From Paenibacillus sp. DMB5 (GTDB lineage: Bacteria > Bacillota > Bacilli > Paenibacillales > Paenibacillaceae), in contig NZ_LRAC01000149.1 in assembly GCF_001517085.1 (NCBI RefSeq), positions 1 through 52,553 of the forward strand: DNA of 52,553 nucleotides. The letters run 5' to 3'. Positions 1-7,668 of the stretch are shown here, one piece after another (the first letter of the stretch is position 1; each line of letters opens with the position of its first letter). The notes below the pieces were generated by a model. The model was not told the DNA's origin and did not search any database. It was given only the letters and a program-made list of their open reading frames with translations. A program made the position numbers and the translations under genes.

Positions 1-117
1 GCCCAGGCCGCGGAGGATGGCTTCGAGCTCAGCCGCGACTGCCGTCACGATCAGCACGCGCGTAGCCGGGTCTTGTCCCGCGGCAGACCCGGAGCGGGAT
101 TGAATGTTATCGTTCAC
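1..117 (-). CDS. mqnB: Futalosine hydrolase-like protein, N-terminal part (MqnB-like)
   Basis: Partial gene running off the left edge on the minus strand; 39 codons are visible. I chose the GTG at 117 because AAGGAGAC lies 7 bases upstream; an in-frame ATG lies further upstream at 135 but would place that ribosome site inside the coding region. After a short polar N-terminus comes RVLIVTAVAAELEAILRGLG, which resembles the first beta strand and nucleoside-phosphorylase-like start of futalosine hydrolases, the enzymes that release hypoxanthine from futalosine in the alternative menaquinone pathway. Only this start is available, so the identification rests on one short motif; another nucleosidase of the same fold is possible. 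Confidence 0.55.
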   Translation of the reverse strand, partial: MNDNIQSRSGSAAGQDPATRVLIVTAVAAELEAILRGLG

Positions 118-486
118 TGAGAGGTCTCCTTTCATAGAAGAGAATAGAATGTATTGGGAATGAAGCTTTTTAATAAGGCTTGCGGTTTATAAGCTGTAGA
201 GGGCCGGAGCGTCATTTGAAAAATATAAGAATTTATAGGTTCTTCGCTATCAATACTCGTTATATTTCTCGCAGAAACGGTTGCTGCCTCCCCTGAAGGA
301 CGGAGAAGCCGTTTCTGCTTGTGACGGCTCTTGTTTGTCCCTGACGGATCCGGGTATTTTATGTATAGACGATCCTCCAGGCTCCGGTACACAGCAGCAG
401 CCGGCCTCGTCAGCACCGTAACCCAAAGGATACGCCGTTTTGAAAGGGAGGTCAAACCCCGGCGGGATTAATTTTGCAATGAGTAG

Positions 487-534
487 TTGACAATAGAGAA
501 TGGATGGCGTATATTTATCTTAACTTAAAGATAA
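487..534 (+). promoter_or_regulatory. Sigma-A promoter and MhqR-type operator of mhqR
   Basis: TTGACA (487-492), a 17-base spacer and TATATT (510-515) form a near-consensus sigma-A promoter. An inverted repeat with arms TTATCTT and AAGATAA (515-534) sits on and just after the -10 box, where a bound repressor would block transcription. The arms match a second palindrome at 1372-1389 before the DoxX gene. The TATCT...AGATA ends resemble the MhqR operator known from Bacillus. Autoregulation by the downstream MarR protein is inferred. I see no gene in the rest of 118-610. Confidence 0.75.
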
Positions 535-610
535 TTAACTTAAAGACATAAAGGATGAGCGGTTCATTCTCCGGAGTGACCGGACAGTACAGAGAGCGGA
601 GGTGTACAAG

Positions 611-1081
611 ATGAGCGACTATAATGAACTTATAAACAAAACAACCGGCAGCCCGGACCTGGATCAGGCGGCCTCACTGAAGCTGTTCGTTGTGTTGTCC
701 AAAGCATATAAGAGTCTGATGGATCACGCAGTCAGGGATATGAAGAGCCATGGCCTGGCATCAGCTGAATTCATGGTGCTGGAGGTGCTGTACCACCGGA
801 CACGGATTCCGCTTCAGCAGATCGGAGAGAAGATTCTGGTAACCAGCGGAAGCATCACCTATAACATCGACAAGCTGGAGAAGCGGGGGCTGCTGAAGCG
901 TGTGCCTTGTGATGAGGACCGCCGGGTGACCTATGCCGAGATTACAGAGGCGGGCCGCGAGCTGTTTGACGATATTTTTCCCAAGCATGTCGCCTCGATT
1001 CACGGCCTGATGGGCGGACTGGACGAGGACGAGAAGAAGCAGACGATCGAACTGCTCAAGAAGCTGGGCAAAGGCGTGTAG
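611..1081 (+). CDS. mhqR: MarR-family repressor, MhqR-like
   Basis: A 156-residue MarR/DUF24-size regulator starting at ATG 611, with GGAGG at 598-602; a GTG at 602 lies inside the ribosome site and is less likely. The central winged helix is visible as ILVTSGSITYNIDKLEKRGLLKR followed by the wing residues DEDRRVTYAEITEAG, typical of MarR proteins. It is followed by DoxX, ring-cleavage dioxygenase and alpha/beta hydrolase genes, the same set that MhqR represses in Bacillus subtilis (mhqP, mhqO, mhqD). Palindromes before this gene and before 1421 share the same half site, so it probably represses itself and the detoxification genes until a quinone or electrophile inactivates it. Confidence 0.8.
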   Translation: MSDYNELINKTTGSPDLDQAASLKLFVVLSKAYKSLMDHAVRDMKSHGLASAEFMVLEVLYHRTRIPLQQIGEKILVTSGSITYNIDKLEKRGLLKRVPCDEDRRVTYAEITEAGRELFDDIFPKHVASIHGLMGGLDEDEKKQTIELLKKLGKGV

Positions 1082-1362
1082 AATTTCTTTGGAATTGTAC
1101 GGCTGGGCGTGCTGGCATACCCGCGTTGGAGCATGCTCTGATAGTAAGCTCAGCCGGTGCCGGTATTTTAAATCTCCGGTAAGTTAGTTCATACAGCTTG
1201 CAGTTAACGATGTGCGGGATTAAGAGGACTGGACAGATCAAAAAGCGCCATAGTGAGCCTTGGCTCAGACAGAGCCCTTTTAGCCTGATTGAGGTTGTAT
1301 TGGCAGCCGAATCGGCAGCGGGAGTAAGAAGGATATATAGAGGATGGCTTATGCCAAAAAAA

Positions 1363-1391
1363 TTTAGCTCATATCTTAATGTTAAGATAAT
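1363..1391 (+). promoter_or_regulatory. Second MhqR-type operator before the DoxX gene
   Basis: A perfect palindrome, TATCTTAA-TG-TTAAGATA, lies at 1372-1389, about 30 bases before the DoxX start. It may sit between a weak -35 (TTTAGC, 1363-1368) and a -10 (GATAAT, 1386-1391), which would give a 17-base spacer. The half site matches that of the mhqR operator. Apart from a short TGAGCC/GGCTCA hairpin near 1255, I see nothing certain in 1082-1362. Confidence 0.7.
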
Positions 1392-1420
1392 TAAAAAGAA
1401 GAGAATGGAGAGTGTTTAAT

Positions 1421-1822
1421 ATGGTTAGTGTAGGATTATTATTGTTGAGATTGGTTATCGGGGTTGCTTTTATCGGTCATGGCGCACAAAAGCTGTTTGG
1501 CTGGTTTGGCGGCTATGGTCCAAAAGGAACGGGGGGCTGGATGGAATCCATCGGGATCAAACCGGGAGTTGCAATGGCAGTCGCAGCCGGAATTATGGAG
1601 CTGGTTGGCGGGGTGCTGTTCACAGCAGGATTGCTGACACCAGTGGCGGCGGTATTGATTGCGGCAACGATGCTCGGGGCGATTATTAAGGTTCATGCTC
1701 CGAACGGCTTCTGGTCGACGGCTAACGGAATTGAGTTCCCGCTGACCGTCCTGGTTGTTGCAGTAGCGGTAGCGTTGACAGGTCCAGGTTCGATTTCGCT
1801 GGATGCCCTCTTTTTTAACTGA
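1421..1822 (+). CDS. mhqP: DoxX-family membrane protein, MhqP-like
   Basis: A 133-residue integral membrane protein with about four hydrophobic segments. The N-terminal GLLLLRLVIGVAFIGHGAQKLFGWFGG is the DoxX family signature. ATG 1421 was chosen over an upstream GTG because GGAGAG lies at 1407-1412. In Bacillus the homologue MhqP (YdfP) is induced with MhqO by quinones and catechols; DoxX proteins are thought to act in membrane-associated thiol or quinone redox stress. It lies between the MhqR-like regulator and the dioxygenase, with its own operator. Confidence 0.8.
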   Translation: MVSVGLLLLRLVIGVAFIGHGAQKLFGWFGGYGPKGTGGWMESIGIKPGVAMAVAAGIMELVGGVLFTAGLLTPVAAVLIAATMLGAIIKVHAPNGFWSTANGIEFPLTVLVVAVAVALTGPGSISLDALFFN

Positions 1823-1935
1823 GCCGGGGAATGTCCCCGTTAGCTAATACTGGTTTCATAACATTTTCGGAAATGCGGAACGTATTTGCATAGAGCTTAT
1901 CAATTTACCAAAAAACCTTTAAGGAGATGGATATA

Positions 1936-2829
1936 ATGACCCTTCAGACTGCAGGGATTCACCATATTACCGCTTTTGTCAGAGATGCGCAGCAGAATGC
2001 TGATTTCTACGCCGGGATTCTTGGACTAAGACTTGTAAAAAAGACGATCAACTTTGATGCGCCAGAGGTCTACCATCTCTATTTCGGGGATGAGCACGGT
2101 TCTCCGGGTACCATTATCACCTTCTTCCCTTGGGCAACCGGACGCAAAGGAAGAATCGGCGGCGGCCAGGTTGGCGTAACTACCTACGCTGTGCCGGCTG
2201 GCTCGCTGGGCTTTTGGGAGCAGCGGCTGGCTGACTACCGGATTCCAGTAACCAAAGTAACCCGGATTTCGGAAGCGTACCTTTCGTTCGCTGATTATGA
2301 CGGGCTGCGGATCGAGCTGGTAGAACGTGAATCCGGCGCGCTTAGCACCTGGTCCTTCGGGGGAGTGCCTGCCGAGTATGCGATTAAAGGCTTTGGCGGC
2401 GCAGTGCTCTACAGCATGAATCCTGTTAAAACAGCCGATACGCTGACCCGTACACTGGGCCTTGAGCAGATTGCCGAAGGCGACGGGTATATCCGCTACC
2501 GTTCTTCTGCTGACATCGGCAATATTATTGACCTCAAAACCACACCGGTACCGCAGGGCGGCGGAGGCACAGGCACTGTGCACCATATCGCCTGGCGCGC
2601 CAAAGATGATGCCGAGCAGCTTCAGTGGGGCCGCACTGTACAGAGCCATGGCTATCAGCCTACGCCGGTGCAGGACCGCCAGTATTTCAACGCCATTTAC
2701 TTCCGCGAGGAAGGCGGTATCCTGTTCGAGATTGCTACCGATCCTCCGGGCTTTGCCCGCGATGAGGAGCCGGATAAGCTGGGCCAGAAGCTGATGCTGC
2801 GGCCTGGTTCGAACCGAACCGTGACGTAA
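1936..2829 (+). CDS. mhqO: Ring-cleaving dioxygenase, VOC family, MhqO-like
   Basis: A 297-residue protein made of two vicinal-oxygen-chelate modules. The first starts GIHHITAFVRDAQQNADFYAG and the second contains GTVHHIAWRA; the C-terminal ILFEIATDPPGF supplies the usual metal-binding glutamate. Such proteins bind a divalent metal and open hydroquinone or catechol rings. AAGGAGAT at 1921-1928 favours ATG 1936 over the in-frame ATG at 1927. It follows the DoxX gene by 113 bases and precedes the hydrolase gene by 52, matching the mhqNOP/mhqED gene set of Bacillus. The exact substrate is inferred from context. Confidence 0.85.
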   Translation: MTLQTAGIHHITAFVRDAQQNADFYAGILGLRLVKKTINFDAPEVYHLYFGDEHGSPGTIITFFPWATGRKGRIGGGQVGVTTYAVPAGSLGFWEQRLADYRIPVTKVTRISEAYLSFADYDGLRIELVERESGALSTWSFGGVPAEYAIKGFGGAVLYSMNPVKTADTLTRTLGLEQIAEGDGYIRYRSSADIGNIIDLKTTPVPQGGGGTGTVHHIAWRAKDDAEQLQWGRTVQSHGYQPTPVQDRQYFNAIYFREEGGILFEIATDPPGFARDEEPDKLGQKLMLRPGSNRTVT

Positions 2830-2881
2830 TTGAAGCCAAGCTGAGTCCTTTTGAAATCCGTGAAGTGGAGGCGAATCAGGT

Positions 2882-3490
2882 ATGATTCATATTTATAAAA
2901 AAGGTACAGATGCCAGCCGGCCGACCCTTGTATTGTTCCATGGCACCGGAGGCAATGAGCATGACCTGCTTCCGCTGGCAGAAATGCTGTCTCCCGGCTC
3001 CTCGGTGCTGGGCATCCGGGGAAATGTACTGGAAAACGGCATGTCGCGTTACTTCCGACGTCTAGCAGAAGGTGTATTCGATGAGGAGGACCTCGTCTTC
3101 CGCACACATGAAGTGAAGCAGTTCCTGGACAGCGCAGCGGAGCAATACGGCTTCGACAGCAGTAATCTCGTTGCTGTAGGTTACTCCAACGGAGCCAATA
3201 TTGCCGGCAGCCTGCTGCTCCATTACGGGCCGGTTTTCCGCTCGGCGGTGCTGCTGCACCCGATGGTTCCGCTGCGCGGACTGGAATGGCCTTCCCTGGC
3301 AGGCGCCGCTGTCTTCATTGGCGCCGGCACCAATGACCCGCTGATCCGGGCCGACGAAACCCGGGAGCTGGAGCAGCTGCTGCAGGGCGCCGGAGCCGAA
3401 GTTGCCACCCATTGGGGCAACCAGGGTCACCGCCTGAGCACGGCTGAGGTCGAAGCGGCCAGAAACTGGCTTGAGCAGCAGCGGAAGTAA
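2882..3490 (+). CDS. mhqD: Alpha/beta hydrolase, phospholipase/carboxylesterase family, MhqD-like
   Basis: A 202-residue single-domain serine hydrolase. The oxyanion region is LFHGTGGNEHD (residues 19-28), the nucleophile elbow GYSNG puts serine at 102, the acid is probably Asp152 (GTNDPL) and the histidine is His183 (NQGHRLS), so the triad is complete. The length matches the family. GGAGG at 2866-2870 precedes the ATG. It is the last gene of the quinone-response cluster and matches MhqD (YodD) of Bacillus, which is under MhqR control; its natural ester substrate is unknown. Confidence 0.8.
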   Translation: MIHIYKKGTDASRPTLVLFHGTGGNEHDLLPLAEMLSPGSSVLGIRGNVLENGMSRYFRRLAEGVFDEEDLVFRTHEVKQFLDSAAEQYGFDSSNLVAVGYSNGANIAGSLLLHYGPVFRSAVLLHPMVPLRGLEWPSLAGAAVFIGAGTNDPLIRADETRELEQLLQGAGAEVATHWGNQGHRLSTAEVEAARNWLEQQRK

Positions 3491-3537
3491 GGTTTGGCGT
3501 AGAGGGTGCTTACGGTGAGTATAAGAGTTGCAATACC

Positions 3538-3905
3538 GGTAGCACCAGTAGCACCAGTAGCACCAGCAACACTAACAACACCAGTAACACCAGTAACACC
3601 AGCACACCAGCACACCAGCACACCAGCACACCAGCACACCAGCAACACTATTAGCACCAGCAACACTATTAGCACCGGTAACACTAGTAGTCCCGGAAAG
3701 AGAAAGACCAGTAACATAAGAACCAGTAGTACCTGAAGCAGTAACACAAAAACCATTGACACGAGCAATAAAATAACCAGCAAATCTAGTACATCAGTGT
3801 AAATCAACAACACAATACCAGGTGATATTGGTAACACCAATGGCACCAGTAAACTAGTAACACCAGCTTACACTAGCAACACCAGCATATCAGCAACACC
3901 ATTGG
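3538..3905. repeat. Low-complexity ACCAGT/ACCAGC short tandem repeat
   Basis: After mhqD the sequence falls into a purine/pyrimidine-skewed short repeat. It begins with 9-base units of the type AACACCAGT or AGCACCAGT (about 3540-3600), passes through an 8-base unit ACACCAGC repeated about five times without interruption (about 3600-3645), then decays into ACCAGT-rich sequence to about 3905. Open frames on both strands give only biased composition (Thr/Pro/Ala or Leu/Val) and have no ribosome site, so I do not call a gene here. Confidence 0.85.
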
Positions 3906-3922
3906 CACAATGCTTGTGACGC

Positions 3923-3984
3923 AACTGCCCGCAGGGCCGACAAGAGGGGAATGCACTCTTGGGAGCTCCTGCGGGCAGTTTTTT
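3923..3984 (+). terminator. Rho-independent terminator-like hairpin
   Basis: A 13-base arm AACTGCCCGCAGG (3923-3935) pairs perfectly with CCTGCGGGCAGTT (3968-3980) across a 32-base loop and is followed by a T run ending at 3984. It would end transcripts coming from the mhq genes through the repeat tract. Confidence 0.7.
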
Positions 3985-4031
3985 ACATTTTTGTCCCTCT
4001 AAAATGCACACTCAGCCGCGCTGCCCCTGCT

Positions 4032-4339
4032 AATAGAGGGATTTTCCCATTAATGGTCAAAGCAGCCCGCTTCTGGAGCGATTAGAGGGATTTTCCCACT
4101 AATGGGTCAAAAGCAGCCCGCTTCTGGTGCGATTAGAGGGATTTTTTCCACTAATGAGTCAAACGCAGCCCGCTTCTGGTGCGATTAGAGGGATTTATCC
4201 CACTAATGGCTCGAACGCAGCCCGCTTCTGGTGCGATTAGAGGGATTTAACCCACTAACGGAGCAAACCGAGCCCGCCACCGTTACCATTAGAGGGATTT
4301 ATCCCACTAACGGAGCAAACCGAGCCTGCCACCGTTGCC
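4032..4339. repeat. Tandem array of six ~52 bp units, each with a palindromic core
   Basis: Units start near 4032, 4081, 4132, 4184, 4236 and 4288, with lengths of 49, 51, 52, 52, 52 and 52 bases. Each begins with ATTAGAGGGATTT, then (T/A)(T/A)CCCACTAA(T/C)G, forming a nearly palindromic ATTAGaGGG...CCCaCTAAT core, followed by a CAGCCCGCTTCTGGTGCG-type spacer. In the last two units the spacer changes together to CGAGCC(C/T)GCCACCGTT. Degenerate fragments flank the array (CCCTCTAAA near 3995; ATCAATAAGATTTATCTCTAT after 4340). No coding potential is seen. It looks like an intergenic REP-type or structure-forming array. Confidence 0.9.
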
Positions 4340-4411
4340 ATCAATAAGATTTATCTCTATAACTTCCGCATCCAGCCCCGGGTAGCATTCTGCTCCAAAC
4401 TCTGATATGAT

Positions 4412-4436
4412 TTTAATAGTAATAATTACTATTAAA
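4412..4436. promoter_or_regulatory. Perfect 12-1-12 palindrome resembling a Zur/Fur-family box
   Basis: Two 12-base arms (4412-4423 and 4425-4436) are perfectly complementary around a single A. The core reads AATAGTAAT-A-ATTACTATT. This has the GTAAT-N-ATTAC centre and length of a Bacillus Zur box (AATCGTAAT-N-ATTACGATT), differing by one symmetrical base per half. It lies 38 bases before the AAA ATPase start codon and is the only operator-like site in its upstream region. Confidence 0.7.
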
Positions 4437-4474
4437 TTGCGATCAGACTTTAACTATAAGGAGCATACTATAAC

Positions 4475-5293
4475 GTGAACAGCAGCAAGAAAAATAACAG
4501 CCAGGCCCGGCTCCCGAGGGCTAAGGGGCTGGATATGGCAAGTGTATATACGCCGAAGGAATGTGCGCGCAAGGCGAGGCACATTGTGTTGAGCGGGCAG
4601 AACCGCACAATTGTCGATGAGTTCATTACGATTCTCGGTATGAAGGAGCGGTTTGCTGCAGCAGATGTGCCTCTGCCCAATAAGCTGGTGATGTTCGGGC
4701 CTCCCGGCACGGGCAAGACGCTGACTGCTTTTCACCTGGCCCATCAGCTGGACCTGCCGCTTGTCCTGGTCCGGCTGGATACGGTGATTCACAGCCATTT
4801 GGGGGAGACGGCCAGCAATGTGCGGAAGATTTTTGACTATGCTGCCGGGGTGCCCTGTGTGCTGTTTCTTGATGAATTTGATGTGCTGGGGCGGATGCGC
4901 GACTCCGGGGATGAGGTGAAGGAGATGGCACGTGTAGTTAATACACTGCTGCAGTGTCTCGACGAGTTCGCGGGTGACAGTGTGTTTATGGCTGCAACCA
5001 ATCTTGAGGAGGAGCTGGACCCGGCGGTGTGGCGCCGTTTCGATACGAGGATGACCTATTCATCTCCGGGTGAGGAGGACAGAAGGCTGTACATCGGGCT
5101 GCTGCTCGGCAGGGAGCAGGATATGCAAGGGATGGTGGAGGAAACCGCAGGCCTGCTGGCCGGCTGCAGCTTTGCCGATATTGAGCAAATTGTGCTAAAA
5201 GCCAGACGCAAAGCGATCATAGCAGACACTGCGCTGGCATACGGCCTGATCTGCGAGGCATACACCGAATATAATCTGCGCAGGGCGCAGTAG
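4475..5293 (+). CDS. Stand-alone AAA ATPase
   Basis: A 272-residue single AAA domain. Walker A is GPPGTGKT (75-82), Walker B VLFLDEFD (129-136), sensor 1 is in AATN (about 176) and the RRFD arginines are at 187-188. The N-terminal 70 residues are basic and carry no recognisable partner domain. GTG is the start; AAGGAG lies at 4458-4463. It has its own upstream palindrome and a terminator right after the stop, so it is a single-gene unit. Close relatives work as small ATP-driven remodelling proteins, but I cannot name the substrate. The Zur-like operator suggests induction when zinc or another metal is scarce; that is inference. Confidence 0.85.
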   Translation: MNSSKKNNSQARLPRAKGLDMASVYTPKECARKARHIVLSGQNRTIVDEFITILGMKERFAAADVPLPNKLVMFGPPGTGKTLTAFHLAHQLDLPLVLVRLDTVIHSHLGETASNVRKIFDYAAGVPCVLFLDEFDVLGRMRDSGDEVKEMARVVNTLLQCLDEFAGDSVFMAATNLEEELDPAVWRRFDTRMTYSSPGEEDRRLYIGLLLGREQDMQGMVEETAGLLAGCSFADIEQIVLKARRKAIIADTALAYGLICEAYTEYNLRRAQ

Positions 5294-5299
5294 GCGGCA

Positions 5300-5323
5300 G
5301 GGCTCCTTTCAGGAGTCCTTTTT
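5300..5323 (+). terminator. Rho-independent terminator of the AAA ATPase gene
   Basis: GGGCTCCT-TTC-AGGAGTCC forms a short stem (one G-T pair) followed by a run of five T, seven bases after the stop codon. Confidence 0.75.
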
Positions 5324-5352
5324 CTATGCCTGCCGGCTCCGCTTAAAAAGCA

Positions 5353-5382
5353 TTGAATCTTCCCTCCCCGATCAGGTAGTAT
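5353..5382 (+). promoter_or_regulatory. Probable sigma-A promoter of the MFS gene
   Basis: TTGAAT (5353-5358), an 18-base spacer and TAGTAT (5377-5382). Transcription from here would begin at about 5389, which rules out the ATG at 5381 as the start of the MFS protein and supports ATG 5441 or 5456. Confidence 0.5.
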
Positions 5383-5440
5383 GAAGATTACTAAAAACAG
5401 GCTGTTAAGGCTGCTGGAGAAAGGTTGGCGTCATAGAAAA

Positions 5441-6679
5441 ATGATTAGAGAAAAGATGGATAGCCGCATGCTTGCGGCAGAGGGTCCGTCCCGCAGCCAG
5501 CGGCTGCAGCTGGCCGTTATACTGGGGGCGATTGCTACAATCGGCCCGCTGTCGATCGACATGTATTTGCCGGCCCTGCCGGAGCTGGCCCGGCATTTTG
5601 AGACCAGCGCTGCGCTGGTACAGCTTAGCCTGACATTCTTTCTGCTGGGACTGGCCTCCGGGCAGCTGGTGGCGGGTCCGCTGAGCGATGTTCACGGCCG
5701 CCGCGGCCCGCTGCTGATCGGCATGCTGATTTATACCGTATCCTCCCTGCTGTGTGCCTTCAGCCCGTCGATCGGCCTTTTGATTGTACTGCGTTTCATC
5801 CAGGGGCTGGCCGGCTCCGTAGGCGTGGTCATCTCGCGCGCTGCAGTCCGTGATCTGTATAGCGGCTCCGAATTGACCAAATTCTTTGCGCTCCTGATGA
5901 TTGTTAACGGGCTGGGGCCGATTCTTGCGCCGATTATCGGCGGACAGCTGCTGAGAGTAACGACCTGGCAGGGGGTGTTCTTTGTGCTTTTTGCGGCCGG
6001 TCTGCTTTTTTGTGCAACGATTCTGCTGCGCCTTCCGGAGACGCTGCCCAAGGAACGGCGCGTAAAAAGCGGCCTGAAAGGCACGCTGCTCACCTTCCGC
6101 GGTCTGCTCCGCAACGGGCGGTTTATGGGATACGCGCTATCCCAGAGCTTTGTAATGGCGGCCATGTTCGCTTATATTTCCGGTTCTTCCTTTGTGCTGC
6201 AAAATATGTTCGGGGTTTCGCCGCAGATGTACAGCCTGATCTTTGCCGTTAACGGGCTTGGCATTATTATTACCGGACAAATCGCCGGCAGATTGTCCGG
6301 CAGATACGGCGAGCGCAGGCTTCTGGCCAGCGGTCTGCTGCTCTGTGCGCTCGGCGGAGTCCTCCTGCTGGTTACAATTCTGGCCGGCGGCGGCATATGG
6401 CCGATTCTCATCTGCCTGCTTGCTGTTGTGTCCAGCGTCGGGATGATCAGCACAACGACCTTTTCACTGGCAATGCAGGATCAGGCGGAGGCGGCAGGCA
6501 GCGCTTCGGCGCTGCTCGGACTGCTCCCGCTGCTTTTTGGCGGCTGTGTCGCTCCGCTGGTCGGTATCGGCGGAGATGAAACAGCGCTGCCGATGGCCAT
6601 TGTGATCGCCTCCGCCGGTCTTTTGTCCGTCCTGTCTTACCTGCTGCTCTGCAGAGGCCGAAAAGGAGGACGGCAATGA
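5441..6679 (+). CDS. Bcr/CflA-family multidrug MFS transporter
   Basis: About 412 residues with 12 predicted membrane segments. The motif IGPLSIDMYLPALPELARHF in the first segment and GPLSDVHGRRGPLLIG between segments 2 and 3 mark the Bcr/CflA drug-proton antiporter family; RAAVRDLYSGSELTKFFALLM in segment 4-5 also fits. The frame is open from ATG 5381, but a promoter overlaps that codon, so a start at 5441 (or 5456) is preferred; the ribosome site is weak in both cases. Its stop overlaps the start of the EamA gene, so the two exporters form an operon. The exported compound is unknown. Confidence 0.85.
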   Translation: MIREKMDSRMLAAEGPSRSQRLQLAVILGAIATIGPLSIDMYLPALPELARHFETSAALVQLSLTFFLLGLASGQLVAGPLSDVHGRRGPLLIGMLIYTVSSLLCAFSPSIGLLIVLRFIQGLAGSVGVVISRAAVRDLYSGSELTKFFALLMIVNGLGPILAPIIGGQLLRVTTWQGVFFVLFAAGLLFCATILLRLPETLPKERRVKSGLKGTLLTFRGLLRNGRFMGYALSQSFVMAAMFAYISGSSFVLQNMFGVSPQMYSLIFAVNGLGIIITGQIAGRLSGRYGERRLLASGLLLCALGGVLLLVTILAGGGIWPILICLLAVVSSVGMISTTTFSLAMQDQAEAAGSASALLGLLPLLFGGCVAPLVGIGGDETALPMAIVIASAGLLSVLSYLLLCRGRKGGRQ

Positions 6680-7569
6680 GCCGAAAAGACTTTACAGTCC
6701 TGCTCCTGCTCGCCTTTGCCTGGGGCGCATCGTTTCTGTTCATGCGGATCGCCTCTCCCGAGCTGGGGCCGGTGTTTACAACCGAGCTCCGGGTGGCGCT
6801 GGCAGCGGCCGCCTTGCTGCTGTATGCAAGGATAACCCGCAGGCAGCTGGGGCTTCTGCGGCACTGGAAGCCGTTCCTGCTGCTGGGTGCCTTGAACGCT
6901 GCACTGCCGTTCACGCTGATCTGCATGGCAGAGCTTGAGCTTAACGCTTCGCTGGCAGCGATTCTTAATGCTACGACCCCTATGTTCACGGCGCTTGCCG
7001 CCTGGGGCATCCGGGGCGAGAAGCCGGGCCTGTCCAAATCCGTCGGTTTGATTATCGGTCTTGCAGGCGTAGCGGTTCTGGTCGGCTGGAGCCCGGTACC
7101 GCTGGCCGGAAAGACGCTGCTGTCCGTCCTTTTTTCACTCGGGGCAGCACTGGCCTATGGCCTTGGCGGTCTCTACGCTTCGCGGGTCGGCCGGGATCTG
7201 GCACCGCTTACGCTTGCAGCCGGCCAGCAGCTCGGTGCTGCTGTTGTCCTGCTCCCGCTGGCGGTTATTTTCGCTCCCCGGCATCTGCCGTCTGCTGCAG
7301 CAGTCTACTCCGTGCTCGGCCTGTCTCTTGTTTGTACGGCTGTGGCGTACCTGTTGTATTTTTACCTGATTCAGAGTGTGGGTGCAGTGAAAACGGTAAG
7401 TGTTACCTTTCTGGTGCCGGTCTTTGGCCTGATGTGGGGTGCGCTGTTTCTGAATGAGCCCATTTATGCTAATACACTGGCAGGCCTGGTCATTATTCTG
7501 CTGAGTGTAATGCTGGTCAACCGGAAACCGCGGCCTGCCGCAGCTCCGGACCTGGAGAAACAGGCTTAA
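6676..7569 (+). CDS. EamA/DMT-family transporter
   Basis: A 297-residue membrane protein with ten hydrophobic segments in two EamA repeats. The N-terminal FTVLLLLAFAWGASFLFMRIA and the second-half FLVPVFGLMWGALFLNEPI are typical of drug/metabolite transporters (YdcZ/RhaT type). ATGA overlap with the MFS gene and AAAGGAGG just upstream show translational coupling. Family members export amino acids, purines or drugs; the substrate here cannot be told from sequence. Confidence 0.85.
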   Translation: MSRKDFTVLLLLAFAWGASFLFMRIASPELGPVFTTELRVALAAAALLLYARITRRQLGLLRHWKPFLLLGALNAALPFTLICMAELELNASLAAILNATTPMFTALAAWGIRGEKPGLSKSVGLIIGLAGVAVLVGWSPVPLAGKTLLSVLFSLGAALAYGLGGLYASRVGRDLAPLTLAAGQQLGAAVVLLPLAVIFAPRHLPSAAAVYSVLGLSLVCTAVAYLLYFYLIQSVGAVKTVSVTFLVPVFGLMWGALFLNEPIYANTLAGLVIILLSVMLVNRKPRPAAAPDLEKQA

Positions 7570-7668
7570 CGGACCGCCTCCTTTTCTTACTTTCAGCAAA
7601 CATTCAGCCCATTTTAACGTTAGATTATGCCAAAGGGTATATATTGAAAGGGAAAAGGGGGAACAGGC

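Noticed and set aside
132..455. 107-residue minus-strand open frame upstream of mhqR
   Set aside because: No ribosome site, biased basic composition, no recognisable motif, and it ends near the mhqR promoter.
1198..1419. 73-residue plus-strand open frame before the DoxX gene
   Set aside because: It has no ribosome site and reads through the palindromic operator; composition is not protein-like.
3427..3846. Leu/Val-rich minus-strand frame that looks like a membrane protein
   Set aside because: It is a translation of the ACCAGT/ACCAGC repeat; there is no ribosome site and no family resemblance.
4032..4339. CRISPR array
   Set aside because: Neighbouring units match along their whole length including the spacer part, so there are no unique spacers; no cas genes are present.
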